Shown here: positions 7,949 to 19,287 of the stretch, piece by piece | Layout: each line of letters starts with the position of its first letter | How positions within the stretch are numbered: position 1 is the stretch's first letter | NCBI RefSeq assembly: GCF_002556635.1 | Contig: NZ_MWMO01000001.1 | Coordinates: 62,001-126,000 of the forward strand | DNA length: 64,000 nt | Direction of reading: 5' to 3' | Source of the DNA: Novosphingobium sp. PC22D | GTDB lineage: Bacteria > Pseudomonadota > Alphaproteobacteria > Sphingomonadales > Sphingomonadaceae | The notes under the pieces: model-generated | What the model was told of the DNA's origin: nothing | What the model saw: the letters and a program-made list of their open reading frames with translations, nothing else | The model's database searches: none | Position numbers and translations under genes: made by a program

Positions 7949-9688
7949 TCAGCGCGCCGTCGCTGTGGTGCGTTCCTCGGCGGGGACCTGGCGGATGTCG
8001 GCGCCCGCGATCCACGCCTGGAACGCATCGATGTCGAGCGCGCCCAGATTGCGGTCGGTGCCCTTGGTGAAGGTCTCGTAGCCGTCGCCGCCGTCGGCGA
8101 GGAACTTCGCCATGGTGACGCGATAGCGCGCGGCCGGATCGACCGGCTTGCCGTCGAGCGTGAGCGAGACGACGCGGCCGCGTTCGGGCCGCGAGAGATC
8201 GTAGACCAGCTTGACCCCGCGCGAGGGGGAGAGCACCTGCTGCGCGCCGCTGTCGTCCAGCCCGTCCTCGAAGGCCGCCAGCAGTTGCGCGCCGGTGAGC
8301 GTGAGCGTGACCAACTGGTTGTTGAACGGTTGCACCGCGTAGAGCTGCCCGAAAGTGACCGAGCCGTCGTCGGCGGGGACCAGCGGCGCGCGGATGCCGA
8401 AGGGATTGGTCACCGCGATCTGTGCGCCGGCCGCTTTCGTCGCCGCGAGCTGCCCGTCCGCGATCAGGTTGCCGAGCACGCCGCCGGTGTTGCTCGACAG
8501 GCCGTCGGGTTTCTCGGCGCTGCCCGAGATGCGCCCGACCGGCCGGTCGGCGAAGGCGCTGGCGGCATCGACGTAACGCTTGACGTAGGCGGCGACGTCG
8601 GCGCGCGGTTCGAAACGTGGCACCGCATCGGTGTTTTCGACCACGCCGCGTCCGCCCGAATAACCCGGCGACTGCACGATCACGTTGTGCGCCCGTCTGG
8701 CGATCACCCGGTCGGACGTCGGGTCGATCGTCAGCGTGATGTCGGTGACGAGTTCGCCGTAGACGCCCGCGCTGGTCAGCAGAATCGGGTGCGCCGGATC
8801 GATCGTGCCGTAGTCGCAGACGTAGGACCAGTGGGTATGGCCCGACACGACGACGTCGACTCCGGGATCGAGGCGGCGCAGGATCGGATCGATGTCGCCC
8901 GCGAACTGCGCGCAGCCTTCGGGATCGGGTTCGCCCTTGGTGCGCCCGCCCTGGTGGATCAGCACGACCACCGCGTCCGCGCCCGCCGCCTTGAGCTTCG
9001 GCACGGCGGCGTTGATCGCCGCGGCCTCGTCGCCGAAGGTCAGGCCCCTGATGCCTTCCGCGTTGACCAGATCGGGCACGCCGCTGAGCGCCAGGCCGAT
9101 GAAGCCCACCGTCACCTTGCGCCCGCCCTCGCCGAAGCTCCTGAGCCCGGTCGCGGGGAACAGCGTCGAGCCGTCTTCCTTGAAGGTGCTGGCCGAAAGG
9201 TACTTGAAGTCAGCGCCCGCGAACCGTTCGAGCTGGCAGGGATCGCGCGGGGCGAACTTCTCGCAACCGCCGTTCTGCAAGCGCAGCAGTTCCTCGCGGC
9301 CGCGATCGAATTCGTGGTTGCCGACCGCGTTGAACGCAAGGCCGACGCGGTTCATCACGCCGACCGCCGGCTCGTCGAGATAGAGTGAGGACGCGAGCTG
9401 CGAGGCGCTGGTCAGGTCGCCCGCCGCGACGACGATATTGTTGGGGTGCCGGGCCTTGATGGCGTCGATCGCCGAGGCGAGCCAGGCCACGCCGCCGGCC
9501 GGAACCACGAGCTTGCCGCCCTTGCCGTCGGGCATGCCCACCGCCGCTTTCGGCGGCTCGAGCGCACCGTGGAAGTCGTTGATGGCGATGATGCCGACTT
9601 CGACGGGGGCGAGCGACTGCCGCGCGGCCTGCGGCGCGGCGCAGGCGCTGGCGAGGGCGGCGAGAACAAGAACGAGATGGCGCTTCAT
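7949..9688 (-). CDS. Exported bifunctional metallophosphatase/5'-nucleotidase
   Basis: This 579-residue UshA-like protein has an N-terminal signal with Cys16 in a weak lipobox (ASAC), so it may be a lipoprotein. The calcineurin-like phosphatase domain shows NDFHG (residues 37-41), GDLTSAS, GNHEFD and VVSGHTHWS. The C-terminal nucleotidase domain (about 370-560) has the usual SNTGGVLGNLIADG and FNNQLVTLTLTG stretches. It hydrolyses 5'-nucleotides or sugar nucleotides in the periplasm for scavenging. It converges on the dehydrogenase gene across 21 bases. Confidence 0.92.
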   Translation of the reverse strand: MKRHLVLVLAALASACAAPQAARQSLAPVEVGIIAINDFHGALEPPKAAVGMPDGKGGKLVVPAGGVAWLASAIDAIKARHPNNIVVAAGDLTSASQLASSLYLDEPAVGVMNRVGLAFNAVGNHEFDRGREELLRLQNGGCEKFAPRDPCQLERFAGADFKYLSASTFKEDGSTLFPATGLRSFGEGGRKVTVGFIGLALSGVPDLVNAEGIRGLTFGDEAAAINAAVPKLKAAGADAVVVLIHQGGRTKGEPDPEGCAQFAGDIDPILRRLDPGVDVVVSGHTHWSYVCDYGTIDPAHPILLTSAGVYGELVTDITLTIDPTSDRVIARRAHNVIVQSPGYSGGRGVVENTDAVPRFEPRADVAAYVKRYVDAASAFADRPVGRISGSAEKPDGLSSNTGGVLGNLIADGQLAATKAAGAQIAVTNPFGIRAPLVPADDGSVTFGQLYAVQPFNNQLVTLTLTGAQLLAAFEDGLDDSGAQQVLSPSRGVKLVYDLSRPERGRVVSLTLDGKPVDPAARYRVTMAKFLADGGDGYETFTKGTDRNLGALDIDAFQAWIAGADIRQVPAEERTTATAR

Positions 9689-9773
9689 GGCAATCGCCTA
9701 TCGCCCTCCCGTATGACGACAGCAAGACCTGCCGCAGTGCCTTGTGCGGTTTCCGGCGGCGATTGCGCGGCCT

Positions 9774-10439
9774 TTACCCCTCGCGCCGATAGACCGCCGA
9801 AAAGCTTACGTTGACGCCGCCGCACTGGCGGTTGTCGCCCGCGATGAGGTAGTCGCCCAGCAGGGTGAAGCGCACTTCGCACATGGCGTCGTCCGCGTAA
9901 TGTCCCAGTCGGCCGGACACCTGCACCTCGCCTGCGATCTCGCCGATGTGGATGCTGGGATAATCGCTGGTCGGCGCGGGGCTGGGCCAGAAGGCCTCGC
10001 CGCTGACATGCAGCGTGTCCAGCTTGCGCTCGAAGCGCACGGTCGGATTGCCCTCGCTCGACCATGTGCCGAGCCAGGCGGCGAGCGGCGGACTGGCCGG
10101 CGCGGGCAGCAGCTCGACGCGGCGGCTGTCGATCCACCCGGCGGTGCCGCCGCCGCTGGACGGATAGAAGGCGCAGGCAAAGCCGTCGCGCGTGCGGTTG
10201 ATGATAACCACGTCGCCCGGCACGACGTAGGCGCGCGCACGGCAGGCGTCGCCCTTCCAGGGGCAGCCGTCCATGTCGCTCTGGAAATAGGCGCGTTCCT
10301 TGCCGCCGATCCGCGCCAGCGCGAAGGGCGGCTCGCTGGGGAACAGCCCGTTGCGACACATCGGATCGTCGGTCTGCGCGAGCGCAGCCTGCGCTCCCAT
10401 CAGAGCGAGCGGCAGGGCGATCAGCTTGCGGATGGACAT
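9774..10439 (-). CDS. Secreted protein of unknown function
   Basis: I do not recognise this ~221-residue protein. It has a signal peptide (MSIRKLIALPLALMGAQAALAQ). The mature part is small-domain, cysteine-containing and beta-rich, with a PGDVVIINRT...AGWIDSRRVELLP stretch that resembles an SH3-like fold, followed by WLGTWSSEGNPTV, as in small domains that detect or bind a solute. The ATG at 10439 is preferred over GTG 10445 because GAGGAG then lies nine bases upstream. It is a single minus-strand gene between the nucleotidase and a zincin-like gene. Confidence 0.75.
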   Translation of the reverse strand: MSIRKLIALPLALMGAQAALAQTDDPMCRNGLFPSEPPFALARIGGKERAYFQSDMDGCPWKGDACRARAYVVPGDVVIINRTRDGFACAFYPSSGGGTAGWIDSRRVELLPAPASPPLAAWLGTWSSEGNPTVRFERKLDTLHVSGEAFWPSPAPTSDYPSIHIGEIAGEVQVSGRLGHYADDAMCEVRFTLLGDYLIAGDNRQCGGVNVSFSAVYRREG

Positions 10440-10505
10440 CGTCACGGGCTCCTCGAGGGGGTCGCGCGATCATAGGCCGCGATGCGCGCGGCCCGGAAGC
10501 CAAAA

Positions 10506-10907
10506 TCAGCGCGCCTGTTCTTCCAGCGCATGCATGTCGTCGTCCGAGAGGCCGAAGTGGTGGCCGACCTCGTGAATCACGACATGGGTGACGAGCGCCT
10601 CGAAATCGACTCCGGTCTCGCACCATTCGGCGAGCAGCGGCTGGCGGAACAGCGTGATCACCGGCGGCATCTCGCCCGAGGTCCAGACCGATTCCTCGTC
10701 CATCGGCCGTCCGTGATAGAGGCCGGTCAGCTCCCAGGCGTCGGCGATGCCGAGCGCATCGAGCGTCTCGTCGTCGGCGAACTCCTCGACCACGACGCGG
10801 ATGCCCGCGAGATGGCCGGCAAAGGGCTCTGGTATGCGCGCGAAGGCCGTGCGAGCCATCGCTTCGATATGCCGCGCCGATGGGGCCTTGCCAAAATTCT
10901 GGGTCAT
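10506..10907 (-). CDS. Zincin-like metallopeptidase-family protein (DUF1025 type)
   Basis: A ~133-residue cytosolic protein has THVVIHEVGHHFGLSDDDMHALE near its end. HEVGHHFGLSDDDMH is the extended zinc-binding signature of the small alphaproteobacterial metallopeptidase family with a minimal zincin fold. The enzyme activity of this family is not established. The ATG at 10907 (MTQNFGKAP) is chosen; one at 10928 would add seven residues. It stands alone on the minus strand. Confidence 0.85.
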   Translation of the reverse strand: MTQNFGKAPSARHIEAMARTAFARIPEPFAGHLAGIRVVVEEFADDETLDALGIADAWELTGLYHGRPMDEESVWTSGEMPPVITLFRQPLLAEWCETGVDFEALVTHVVIHEVGHHFGLSDDDMHALEEQAR

Positions 10908-11045
10908 GCCGCCTATATGAAGATGCACCGCCGTTCGTCCAAGCGCTTCGCCTTTTCGGCGGACGAGGGCTCGGTGGTCATTTTCCGCGATCTGGCGATT
11001 TCTCGCCGAATGCCGCGAACGGGCGCCGGCCTGAGGGCGCGCCCA

Positions 11046-12566
11046 CTAGATCAGTGGGCTCGACTGCAGGTGGACACGGCGAATGGCCTCGGGGCCGCCC
11101 GCCGCTTCCTGCGCGTCGGCACGCGCGCCGAGCGCCGCGAGACCCTGCTGGATCGGGTTGCGCGGCTCTCCGCCGATCGGCGGATCGTAGATCATTAGTG
11201 CTTCGAGCGCGTCGCCGCGCTGATCGGCGTTTCTCAGCCGACGGATCATGACTTGCGCGGCTCCGTCGCGGTCGCCGCTGCACAGCAAGAGGTTCGTGAG
11301 GAATCCGGGATGATCGGCTTCGTGCGCGCTCATGAAGGCGAGGTCTTCGGCCAGCGACGCCGGTTCACCGAGTTGATGGACGGCGCAGCCGTGCACCAGA
11401 TGATAGACCAGCGCGCCGTATTCGCTTCCCTCATCGGGAGAAAGCGTGTCGAGCGTCTCCAGCGCGTCCTGCGCGCGTCCGTAGCGCACCTGGAGGGCAG
11501 CGAGATTGAGCTTCTGGCTAACGTTGCCTTCGCCCAGTTCGCCCAGCGCGATCGCCTTGCGGAACGCCGCGACCGCATCATCGTAGCGATTTTGCATGGC
11601 GTAGCTCTGCGCCAGCGTGTCCCACCACCAGATATGCTGACGTTCGAGATCCGAGAAATGGTTGGCGAGGACTCCTTCGGGTCGGACCGATTCGAGCGTG
11701 GCCTGCGCGCCTTCCACGTCTCCCAGATCCAGTTGCACCAACACGATATCGAGCGCCGAAGCGAGGCGATCGGGTCGTGCGTCGGAAACCTGCCTCAGGG
11801 CGACGAGATCGCGTTCCTTGGCGGCGCGAAGGTCGAAATCGGGACTGACGAACTGGTCCAGCCGGGGATCGAAGGATGCACTGAGCAGGGTGCCGGAGAG
11901 CTGCAACTGGCTGACCAGCGCGCGCGCTTCTTCCTGCGCGCCATCCTTTGCGAGTTCGTTGGCAAGATCGAGCCGCATCCGGTCGATGGCGGGCTCGGGA
12001 ACGGTCGGGGCGAAGGCGGGGCCAGTGAAAAGCCTGAGGAAGCGGAGGTAGGCGGGACGGTCCTGCCCTTTTTGCGCGAGGTCCTTGAAGTGATTGCGCG
12101 CGATGAACACCCAGTCGATGCTCAGGTCCGAGAACTGGTCGGGCACGGCGCGTGCCATGTCCTCGAGCGCAGAGACCATGGCGGGAACGTCAGCGGTCCT
12201 TTGCTCCAGGGTCAGCCGCAGAAACCAGTAGTCCGCATCCCCCGGTACCGCTTGCGTGGCGCGACGCGCGTATTGGAGCGCCACGGGATAATCCTGCAAC
12301 TCGGACTTGGCGTAGGCACAGAGGAACAGCACGTCTGCCTGCTGCGCGCGGGGCAGGCTGGCGAAGTCCTTGCGCTGCGCGACAGCTTCGAGGGCTCGGA
12401 ATACGCCGGCCTGGTCTCCCGCAGCGTTGAGCGCCTGCGCTTCTTCGAAGGCCCGGGCCGCGTGCTGTTCGATCGGCTCGCGTGACAGGCTCTCGGGAAT
12501 GCCGAGTGTGAAACTCCCCAATATCGCAAGAAGCGCCATGCCGTTGCGAACGAGGGGTGATTTCAT
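11046..12566 (-). CDS. Secreted tetratricopeptide-repeat protein
   Basis: This 506-residue protein has an N-terminal signal sequence (MKSPLVRNGMALLAILGSFTLG) and repeated helical pairs with TPR spacing, for example FEEAQALNAAGDQAGVFRAL, LCAYAKSELQDYPVALQYAR and LAQSYAMQNRYDDAVAAFRKA. TPRs bind peptides or partner proteins; the partner here is unknown. It starts ten bases after the gyrB stop codon on the same strand, so it is probably in the gyrB transcript. Function is not recognised beyond the repeat class. Confidence 0.8.
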   Translation of the reverse strand: MKSPLVRNGMALLAILGSFTLGIPESLSREPIEQHAARAFEEAQALNAAGDQAGVFRALEAVAQRKDFASLPRAQQADVLFLCAYAKSELQDYPVALQYARRATQAVPGDADYWFLRLTLEQRTADVPAMVSALEDMARAVPDQFSDLSIDWVFIARNHFKDLAQKGQDRPAYLRFLRLFTGPAFAPTVPEPAIDRMRLDLANELAKDGAQEEARALVSQLQLSGTLLSASFDPRLDQFVSPDFDLRAAKERDLVALRQVSDARPDRLASALDIVLVQLDLGDVEGAQATLESVRPEGVLANHFSDLERQHIWWWDTLAQSYAMQNRYDDAVAAFRKAIALGELGEGNVSQKLNLAALQVRYGRAQDALETLDTLSPDEGSEYGALVYHLVHGCAVHQLGEPASLAEDLAFMSAHEADHPGFLTNLLLCSGDRDGAAQVMIRRLRNADQRGDALEALMIYDPPIGGEPRNPIQQGLAALGARADAQEAAGGPEAIRRVHLQSSPLI

Positions 12567-12576
12567 GGCATGTTCT

Positions 12577-15129
<2,553 letters not shown>

Positions 15130-15384
15130 TCACGGCGGCGTAAACCCAAGCAAAACCGCTCTTCGCCGGGCCCTTTTCCACAGCACGCGGACAGACGCCG
15201 AGAGGGGCTTTTTCGGCCGTTGTCCGCGATGGGCGGTTCTGGCCGTGGAAATCCCGCGAAGCGTGGGCGTGCATGGCAGGTGGCGGCGGGCTGAAGAGCC
15301 GCTTCGGAGCCGCATCCGGTTGCGCCTTGCTCGGCGCGCGGGCGTCCGCGGCCCGAGGCCGTGGACGCCGAGCTGGTGTGTGAG

Positions 15385-15537
15385 TCAGTCGACCATCGCC
15401 GCGACGAGGCGCCGCAGTTCGAGAGTCGGGATCATGGCGGCAGCGGGCAAAGGCTCCTTTGCCGTCCGCCAATGCACCGCGCCAAGGCGCGGCGGTAGTG
15501 TGGCGCGCGATGGGTCGCGCGCGATCTCGTTGTTCAT
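15385..15537 (-). CDS. Possible 50-residue protein behind infA
   Basis: An open frame of 50 codons starts at ATG 15537, with GGATAGAG as a plausible ribosome site, 45 bases after the infA stop. Its product includes RLGAVHWRTAKEPLPAA and TLELRRLVAAMVD and has no membrane segment. Roughly 80% of codons end in G or C, similar to real genes here. The same DNA encodes a series of perfect hairpins and a plus-strand terminator, so it may instead be the antisense of a structured RNA. Either reading, or neither, is possible. Confidence 0.33.
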   Translation of the reverse strand: MNNEIARDPSRATLPPRLGAVHWRTAKEPLPAAAMIPTLELRRLVAAMVD

Positions 15538-15573
15538 TATCTCTATCCGGCGGGTGTTGCCCGCCGCCTTTTT
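15430..15573 (+). ncRNA. Candidate structured small RNA with intrinsic terminator
   Basis: The 467-base gap between gyrB and infA contains a dense series of perfect stems on the plus strand: GGCGG/CCGCC (15436-15440 with 15466-15470) enclosing GGCAAAGG/CCTTTGCC (15446-15463), then CCGCGCC/GGCGCGG (15477-15492), then GCGCGCGA/TCGCGCGC (15503-15522), then a terminator hairpin with a T-run. No known family (6S, SRP, RNase P, tmRNA) is recognised. The 5' end is not defined. From 15115 to 15384 I see nothing but GC-rich sequence. Confidence 0.3.
15548..15573 (+). terminator. Intrinsic terminator, plus strand
   Basis: Stem CGGCGGG (15548-15554), loop TGTTG, stem CCCGCCG (15560-15566), then CC and five Ts (15569-15573). 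The T-run works only on the plus strand, away from both flanking minus-strand genes, so it implies a plus-strand transcript in the gyrB-infA gap. Confidence 0.55.
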
Positions 15574-15581
15574 CAATGGAG

Positions 15582-15848
15582 TCAGCGCCTGAAGCCGCGC
15601 TTGCGAGGACCGCCAGGTCCTTGACCCGGCGTTCGTTCGCGGAAGACGATCCGGCCCTTGCTCAGATCGTAAGGCGTCATCTCCACGTGTACGCGGTCGC
15701 CAACGACCGAACGAATACGGTAACGGCGCATTTTTCCGGCCGTGTAGGCAATGATGCGATGCTCATTGTCGAGTGTGACGGCAAAACGCCCGTCGGGCAG
15801 GATCTCGTCGATCAACCCCTCCATCGTGATGAGCTCTTCCTTCGCCAA
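15582..15848 (-). CDS. infA: Translation initiation factor IF-1
   Basis: This 88-residue protein has the S1/OB-fold core of IF-1: [43 protein letters not shown] and [17 protein letters not shown]. The usual factor is about 72 residues; this one has a basic glycine-rich tail ([16 protein letters not shown]) of about 15 residues. It starts at TTG 15848 with AGGGA six bases upstream; the nearby ATG is out of frame. IF-1 binds the ribosomal A site during initiation. Some sphingomonads may carry more than one copy, and this could be the extended paralogue. Confidence 0.93.
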   Translation of the reverse strand: MAKEELITMEGLIDEILPDGRFAVTLDNEHRIIAYTAGKMRRYRIRSVVGDRVHVEMTPYDLSKGRIVFRERTPGQGPGGPRKRGFRR

Positions 15849-15867
15849 ACCATATCCCTTGCATACG

Positions 15868-15900
15868 AAAAATCATCCGCACGGGCGTATCCCGGTGCGG
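15868..15900 (-). terminator. Hairpin with T-run in the infA leader
   Basis: On the minus strand CCGCAC/GTGCGG arms with an inner CCC/GGG (15877-15900) are followed by ATGA and five Ts (15868-15872). It lies just 20 bases before the infA start. It could end transcription from the upstream gene at 16224-16559 or act as a leader attenuator for infA. Confidence 0.4.
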
Positions 15901-16223
15901 AGCCAAGTGACGTGAATGGAAGCGGAGCCGCACTTACCGTGAAGTACGATTGCGGCAGTCATAGTCCATCGCCTGCGACGCTAGGCAACTTCGATATAGC
16001 AACATGGACGAAAATTTCAATTGCCGAATGTGGCGCGGTGCGCGTCGCCCCGGTCGGGGGCTTGCGCCGGTGCGGCCGATTCGCGCGCGCAGTTTACGTC
16101 ATCGCGCCTCGTGATTGGTCCGCACTTGCCGCTTCCGTCATCAACAACGGGCGCCCCGCCGCGGGCAGGCCATGCTGCCTTTCGGGGGCGGCAGCCCAGA
16201 TCCTGCGGAACCGTGCGCAAGGC
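15901..16223. other. Non-coding gap upstream of infA
   Basis: This 323-base stretch between infA and the next minus-strand gene has no supportable coding frame. It includes a locally AT-richer patch at about 15985-16025 (TCGATATAGCAACATGG, AAAATTTCAATTG), which is the best place for the infA promoter, although no clear -35/-10 pair is seen. Confidence 0.5.
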
Positions 16224-16559
16224 TTATCCCGGCATCATTTCCCGCGCCTTCACCTTGCGGATTTCGGCCAGGTCGCCTTTGAGGATCGCCAGTGCATCGC
16301 GCTCCTTCCGGGTGAGGCCGGTCTCGTCGAAGTGGTCGATCAGCACTTCGAGCGCATCGCCGATGCGGCCGAGCTGGCGGCCGTAGCTGCCGACTTCGCT
16401 GAGCACCGCCCGCTCGACTTCGGGGTGGCGGGTTTCGCCCAGAGTGACGTTGATCAGACCGAAGGTCGGCTGGTCGAGGTTCCAGGTCCACGGGTTGATC
16501 GCCTGCCAGAGCTGGTCGGGGGCGAGCTGGAACGAGAAGGGTTGCGGCTCGGACGGCAT
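16224..16559 (-). CDS. Conserved-looking hypothetical protein
   Basis: This 111-residue cytosolic protein is not recognised. The N-terminal part is aromatic-rich (FQLAPDQLWQAINPWTWN), and the rest is mostly charged helices (EVGSYGRQLGRIGDALEVLIDHF, DALAILKGDLAEIRKVKAREM) with possible coiled-coil character. No signal peptide or membrane segment is visible. It is a single minus-strand gene, possibly the first of a unit that reads towards infA, though a hairpin with a T-run lies between them. Confidence 0.7.
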   Translation of the reverse strand: MPSEPQPFSFQLAPDQLWQAINPWTWNLDQPTFGLINVTLGETRHPEVERAVLSEVGSYGRQLGRIGDALEVLIDHFDETGLTRKERDALAILKGDLAEIRKVKAREMMPG

Positions 16560-16690
16560 GCGTTCGTCTCCCTGCTGCGGCGCGCGATGATACCACGCGC
16601 CGCGCGGACAGGCGAGCGCATGCTTGCGCGGCGGCGGCGGCCTCCGCTATCACCCCTGCGACGGACAGAACGCGCCTGAGGAGAGAACGC

Positions 16691-16927
16691 ATGCCGATCA
16701 CCCACAGCTTTCGTCGCGCCGCGGGGGCGCTGGTTCTAACCGCGGGCCTTGCCGGGCTCGCCGCGTGCGGCGGCAGCGAGGAAAAGGGCTATGAGGCCGA
16801 CGTCGTCGACCAGAGCGGCGGCGACATCATCGTCAACGACGTCAATCCCTCCGACGTGCCCGTCGATCTGCCCGATACGCCGATGACCAACGTCCCGCCC
16901 GAAGAGGGCGCGCCCAACCCGCAATAG
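16691..16927 (+). CDS. Small lipoprotein
   Basis: A 78-residue protein has a type II signal sequence ending in lipobox LAAC (Cys26) and a short acidic, proline-rich tail (PSDVPVDLPDTPMTNVPPEEG). It has no recognised domain. Lipidation in the inner or outer membrane is inferred. It is divergent from the hypothetical gene at 16224-16559. The 233 bases after it hold hairpins but no gene. Confidence 0.7.
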   Translation: MPITHSFRRAAGALVLTAGLAGLAACGGSEEKGYEADVVDQSGGDIIVNDVNPSDVPVDLPDTPMTNVPPEEGAPNPQ

Positions 16928-17160
16928 GGCGCGACGCGCCCTGGCTCGCCGGACGGGCCGATCCGCGCGCTGTCCTACAGCGCGGCGATGCGCGATGTTC
17001 GCCCGATGGGCCAAGCATACTTACCGGGATCGCCGCCTTTTTTCCGCCTCTCCCGGCGGACCGGAGGCGTTTGTCGCTTGGACACCGTCAAGTGCGTCAC
17101 CCTCTTGCCTGACCGCGCGGTTCAGGCATGCTCGTCGCGGGCAAGACGGGAGAGACCAAG

Positions 17161-17592
17161 ATGCCGATGACCAACCAGGCCGCGATTTTCCTGCCGGTGC
17201 TCGCGCTGGTGCTGCTGACCTTCGTCGCGTTCCTCAGGATGGGCGCGGCGCGCGCGGCGGTGATGAAGGGCGATTTCGATCCGGAGTACTACAAGGCGCA
17301 TCTCGGCGAGCCCGAACCCGCGCCCGCCCGTGCGGCGGCGCGGCACTGGGACAACCTGTTCGAGTTTCCGACGCTGTTCTACGCCGCCTGCATCACCGCC
17401 TTCGCGCTGGGCGCGGTCGGCGGCTGGACGCTCGCGTTCGCCTGGGGTTTCGCCATCGCGCGCTGGGCGCAGAGCCTCGTTCACATGACCCACAACAACC
17501 CCGCGCACCGGGGCCTGGCATTCGTGCTCGGGATCGTGCTGTGCATGGCGCTGTGGATCAACGTGGCGATCTCGATCTTCAGGATCTTGTGA
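17161..17592 (+). CDS. MAPEG-family membrane protein
   Basis: This 143-residue protein has four hydrophobic segments (about residues 6-26, 68-88, 89-100 and 112-140) and a conserved-looking polar loop, ARHWDNLFEFPTLFYAACI, where NLFEFPxLFY is typical of bacterial MAPEG proteins. The family includes glutathione S-transferases of membranes; no activity can be assigned here. ATG 17161 gives MPMTNQAAIF directly before the first helix; an ATG at 17128 would add 11 polar residues. Confidence 0.82.
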   Translation: MPMTNQAAIFLPVLALVLLTFVAFLRMGAARAAVMKGDFDPEYYKAHLGEPEPAPARAAARHWDNLFEFPTLFYAACITAFALGAVGGWTLAFAWGFAIARWAQSLVHMTHNNPAHRGLAFVLGIVLCMALWINVAISIFRIL

Positions 17593-17723
17593 GGAAGCGA
17601 GGTGCCTTGGAGGTTGCGCAGGGTTTCGAAGGATGTCGAACCCGCGGCGGCCAGGACTGCGAACGACGAGCCCGATCGAATCCCCCGGTTTGCCTGCGCC
17701 CAAGACTCCGCTAAGGGCGCGCG

Positions 17724-19247
17724 ATGAGCAATTCGCGGCGCACTTTCGCCATCATCTCGCACCCGGACGCGGGCAAGACCACGCTGACCGAAAAGCTGCT
17801 GCTGCAAGGCGGCGCGATCCATCTCGCTGGCCAGGTCAAGGCGCGCGGCCAGGCGCGTCGGGCGCGGTCGGACTGGATGAAGATCGAGCAGCAGCGCGGC
17901 ATCTCGGTGACGAGTTCGGTCATGACCTTCGAACGGGAAGGCATCACCTTCAACCTCCTCGACACGCCCGGCCACGAGGACTTTTCCGAAGACACCTACC
18001 GCACGCTCACCGCGGTCGATTCGGCGATCATGGTGATCGACGCGGCCAAGGGCATCGAGCCGCAGACGCGCAAGCTGTTCGAGGTCTGCCGCCTGCGCTC
18101 GGTGCCGATCATCACCTTCATCAACAAGGTCGATCGCGAGGGCCGCGCCTGCTTCGACCTGCTCGACGAAGTCGCCGACATGCTCGCGCTCGATGTTGCT
18201 CCGATGTCGTGGCCGGTGGGCATGGGTGGGCTGTTCAAGGGCATCCTCGATCTCGGCAACGGCAAGGTCAGCCGGCCCGAGGGCGATAGCAAGGAATTCC
18301 GCGGCAAGGTCGACGACAACGCCGATCTGCCCGAGGAGGTCGCCGAGGAAGTCGAGCTGGCGCAGGCGGGCTATCCCGGGTTCGATCTCGACGCCTACCG
18401 CGCTGGCGACCTGACGCCGGTGTACTTCGGCTCGGCGCTCAAGAACTTCGGCGTGGTCGAACTGATCGAGGCGATCGCAAACCACGCGCCGCCGCCGCGC
18501 CCGCAACCCAGCGACGGGGGGCAAGTGACGCCCGATCGCAAGGATGTGACGGGCTTCATCTTCAAGGTCCAGGCGAACATGGACCCGCAGCACCGCGACC
18601 GGATCGCTTTCATGCGCCTCGTCTCGGGGACGTTCAGCCGGGGTATGAAGCTTACGCCCTCCGGGCTCGGCAAGCCGATCGCGGTTCACTCGCCGATCCT
18701 GTTCTTCGCGCAGGACCGCGAGATCGCCGACACTGCCGAACCGGGCGACATCATCGGCATCCCCAACCATGGCACGCTGCGCGTCGGCGATACGCTGTCC
18801 GAGAAGAACGACGTGCGCTTCACCGGGTTGCCCAACTTCGCGCCCGAGATCCTGCGCCGCGTCGCGCTCAAGGACCCGACCAAGACCAAGCAGCTCAGGA
18901 AGGCGCTCGACGACTTGTCGGAAGAGGGCGTGATCCAGGTGTTCTATCCCGAGATCGGCGCGCAGTGGATCGTCGGCGTGGTCGGCCATCTCCAGCTCGA
19001 CGTGCTCGTCTCGCGGCTCGAGGCCGAATACAAGGTCGAGGCGATGCTCGAGGCCTCGCCGTTCGACACCGCCCGCTGGATCAGCGGCGAGGACAAGGCG
19101 CTGCGCGAGTTTGCCGAGTTCAACAAGGTGAACCTCGCCAAGGACCGAGACGGCGACCCCGTATTCATGGCGAAGTCCGCCTGGGACGTCGGCTATCAGC
19201 AGGAGCGCAACCCCGATCTCGCGTTCAGCGCGACCAAGGAGCGTTGA
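17724..19247 (+). CDS. prfC: Peptide chain release factor 3
   Basis: This 507-residue translational GTPase removes class I release factors from the ribosome after termination. G1 is SHPDAGKTTLTEKLL, followed by the RF3-specific KIEQQRGISVTSSVM switch I region, G3 DTPGHEDFSEDTYR and G4 FINKVDREG. Domain II and III stretches such as GFIFKVQANMDPQHRDRIAFMR and VGVVGHLQLDVLVSRLEAEY distinguish it from EF-G. Length is close to the E. coli protein (529). It starts at ATG 17724, 131 bases after the MAPEG gene. Confidence 0.96.
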   Translation: MSNSRRTFAIISHPDAGKTTLTEKLLLQGGAIHLAGQVKARGQARRARSDWMKIEQQRGISVTSSVMTFEREGITFNLLDTPGHEDFSEDTYRTLTAVDSAIMVIDAAKGIEPQTRKLFEVCRLRSVPIITFINKVDREGRACFDLLDEVADMLALDVAPMSWPVGMGGLFKGILDLGNGKVSRPEGDSKEFRGKVDDNADLPEEVAEEVELAQAGYPGFDLDAYRAGDLTPVYFGSALKNFGVVELIEAIANHAPPPRPQPSDGGQVTPDRKDVTGFIFKVQANMDPQHRDRIAFMRLVSGTFSRGMKLTPSGLGKPIAVHSPILFFAQDREIADTAEPGDIIGIPNHGTLRVGDTLSEKNDVRFTGLPNFAPEILRRVALKDPTKTKQLRKALDDLSEEGVIQVFYPEIGAQWIVGVVGHLQLDVLVSRLEAEYKVEAMLEASPFDTARWISGEDKALREFAEFNKVNLAKDRDGDPVFMAKSAWDVGYQQERNPDLAFSATKER

Positions 19248-19287
19248 GCCGGAACCGGGCGGCTCGGTGAGAGGTTAGAGTAATACC

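Noticed and set aside
16925..16941. AGGGCG/CGCCCT hairpin after the small lipoprotein gene as terminator
   Set aside because: No T-run follows on either strand, so I do not call it a terminator.
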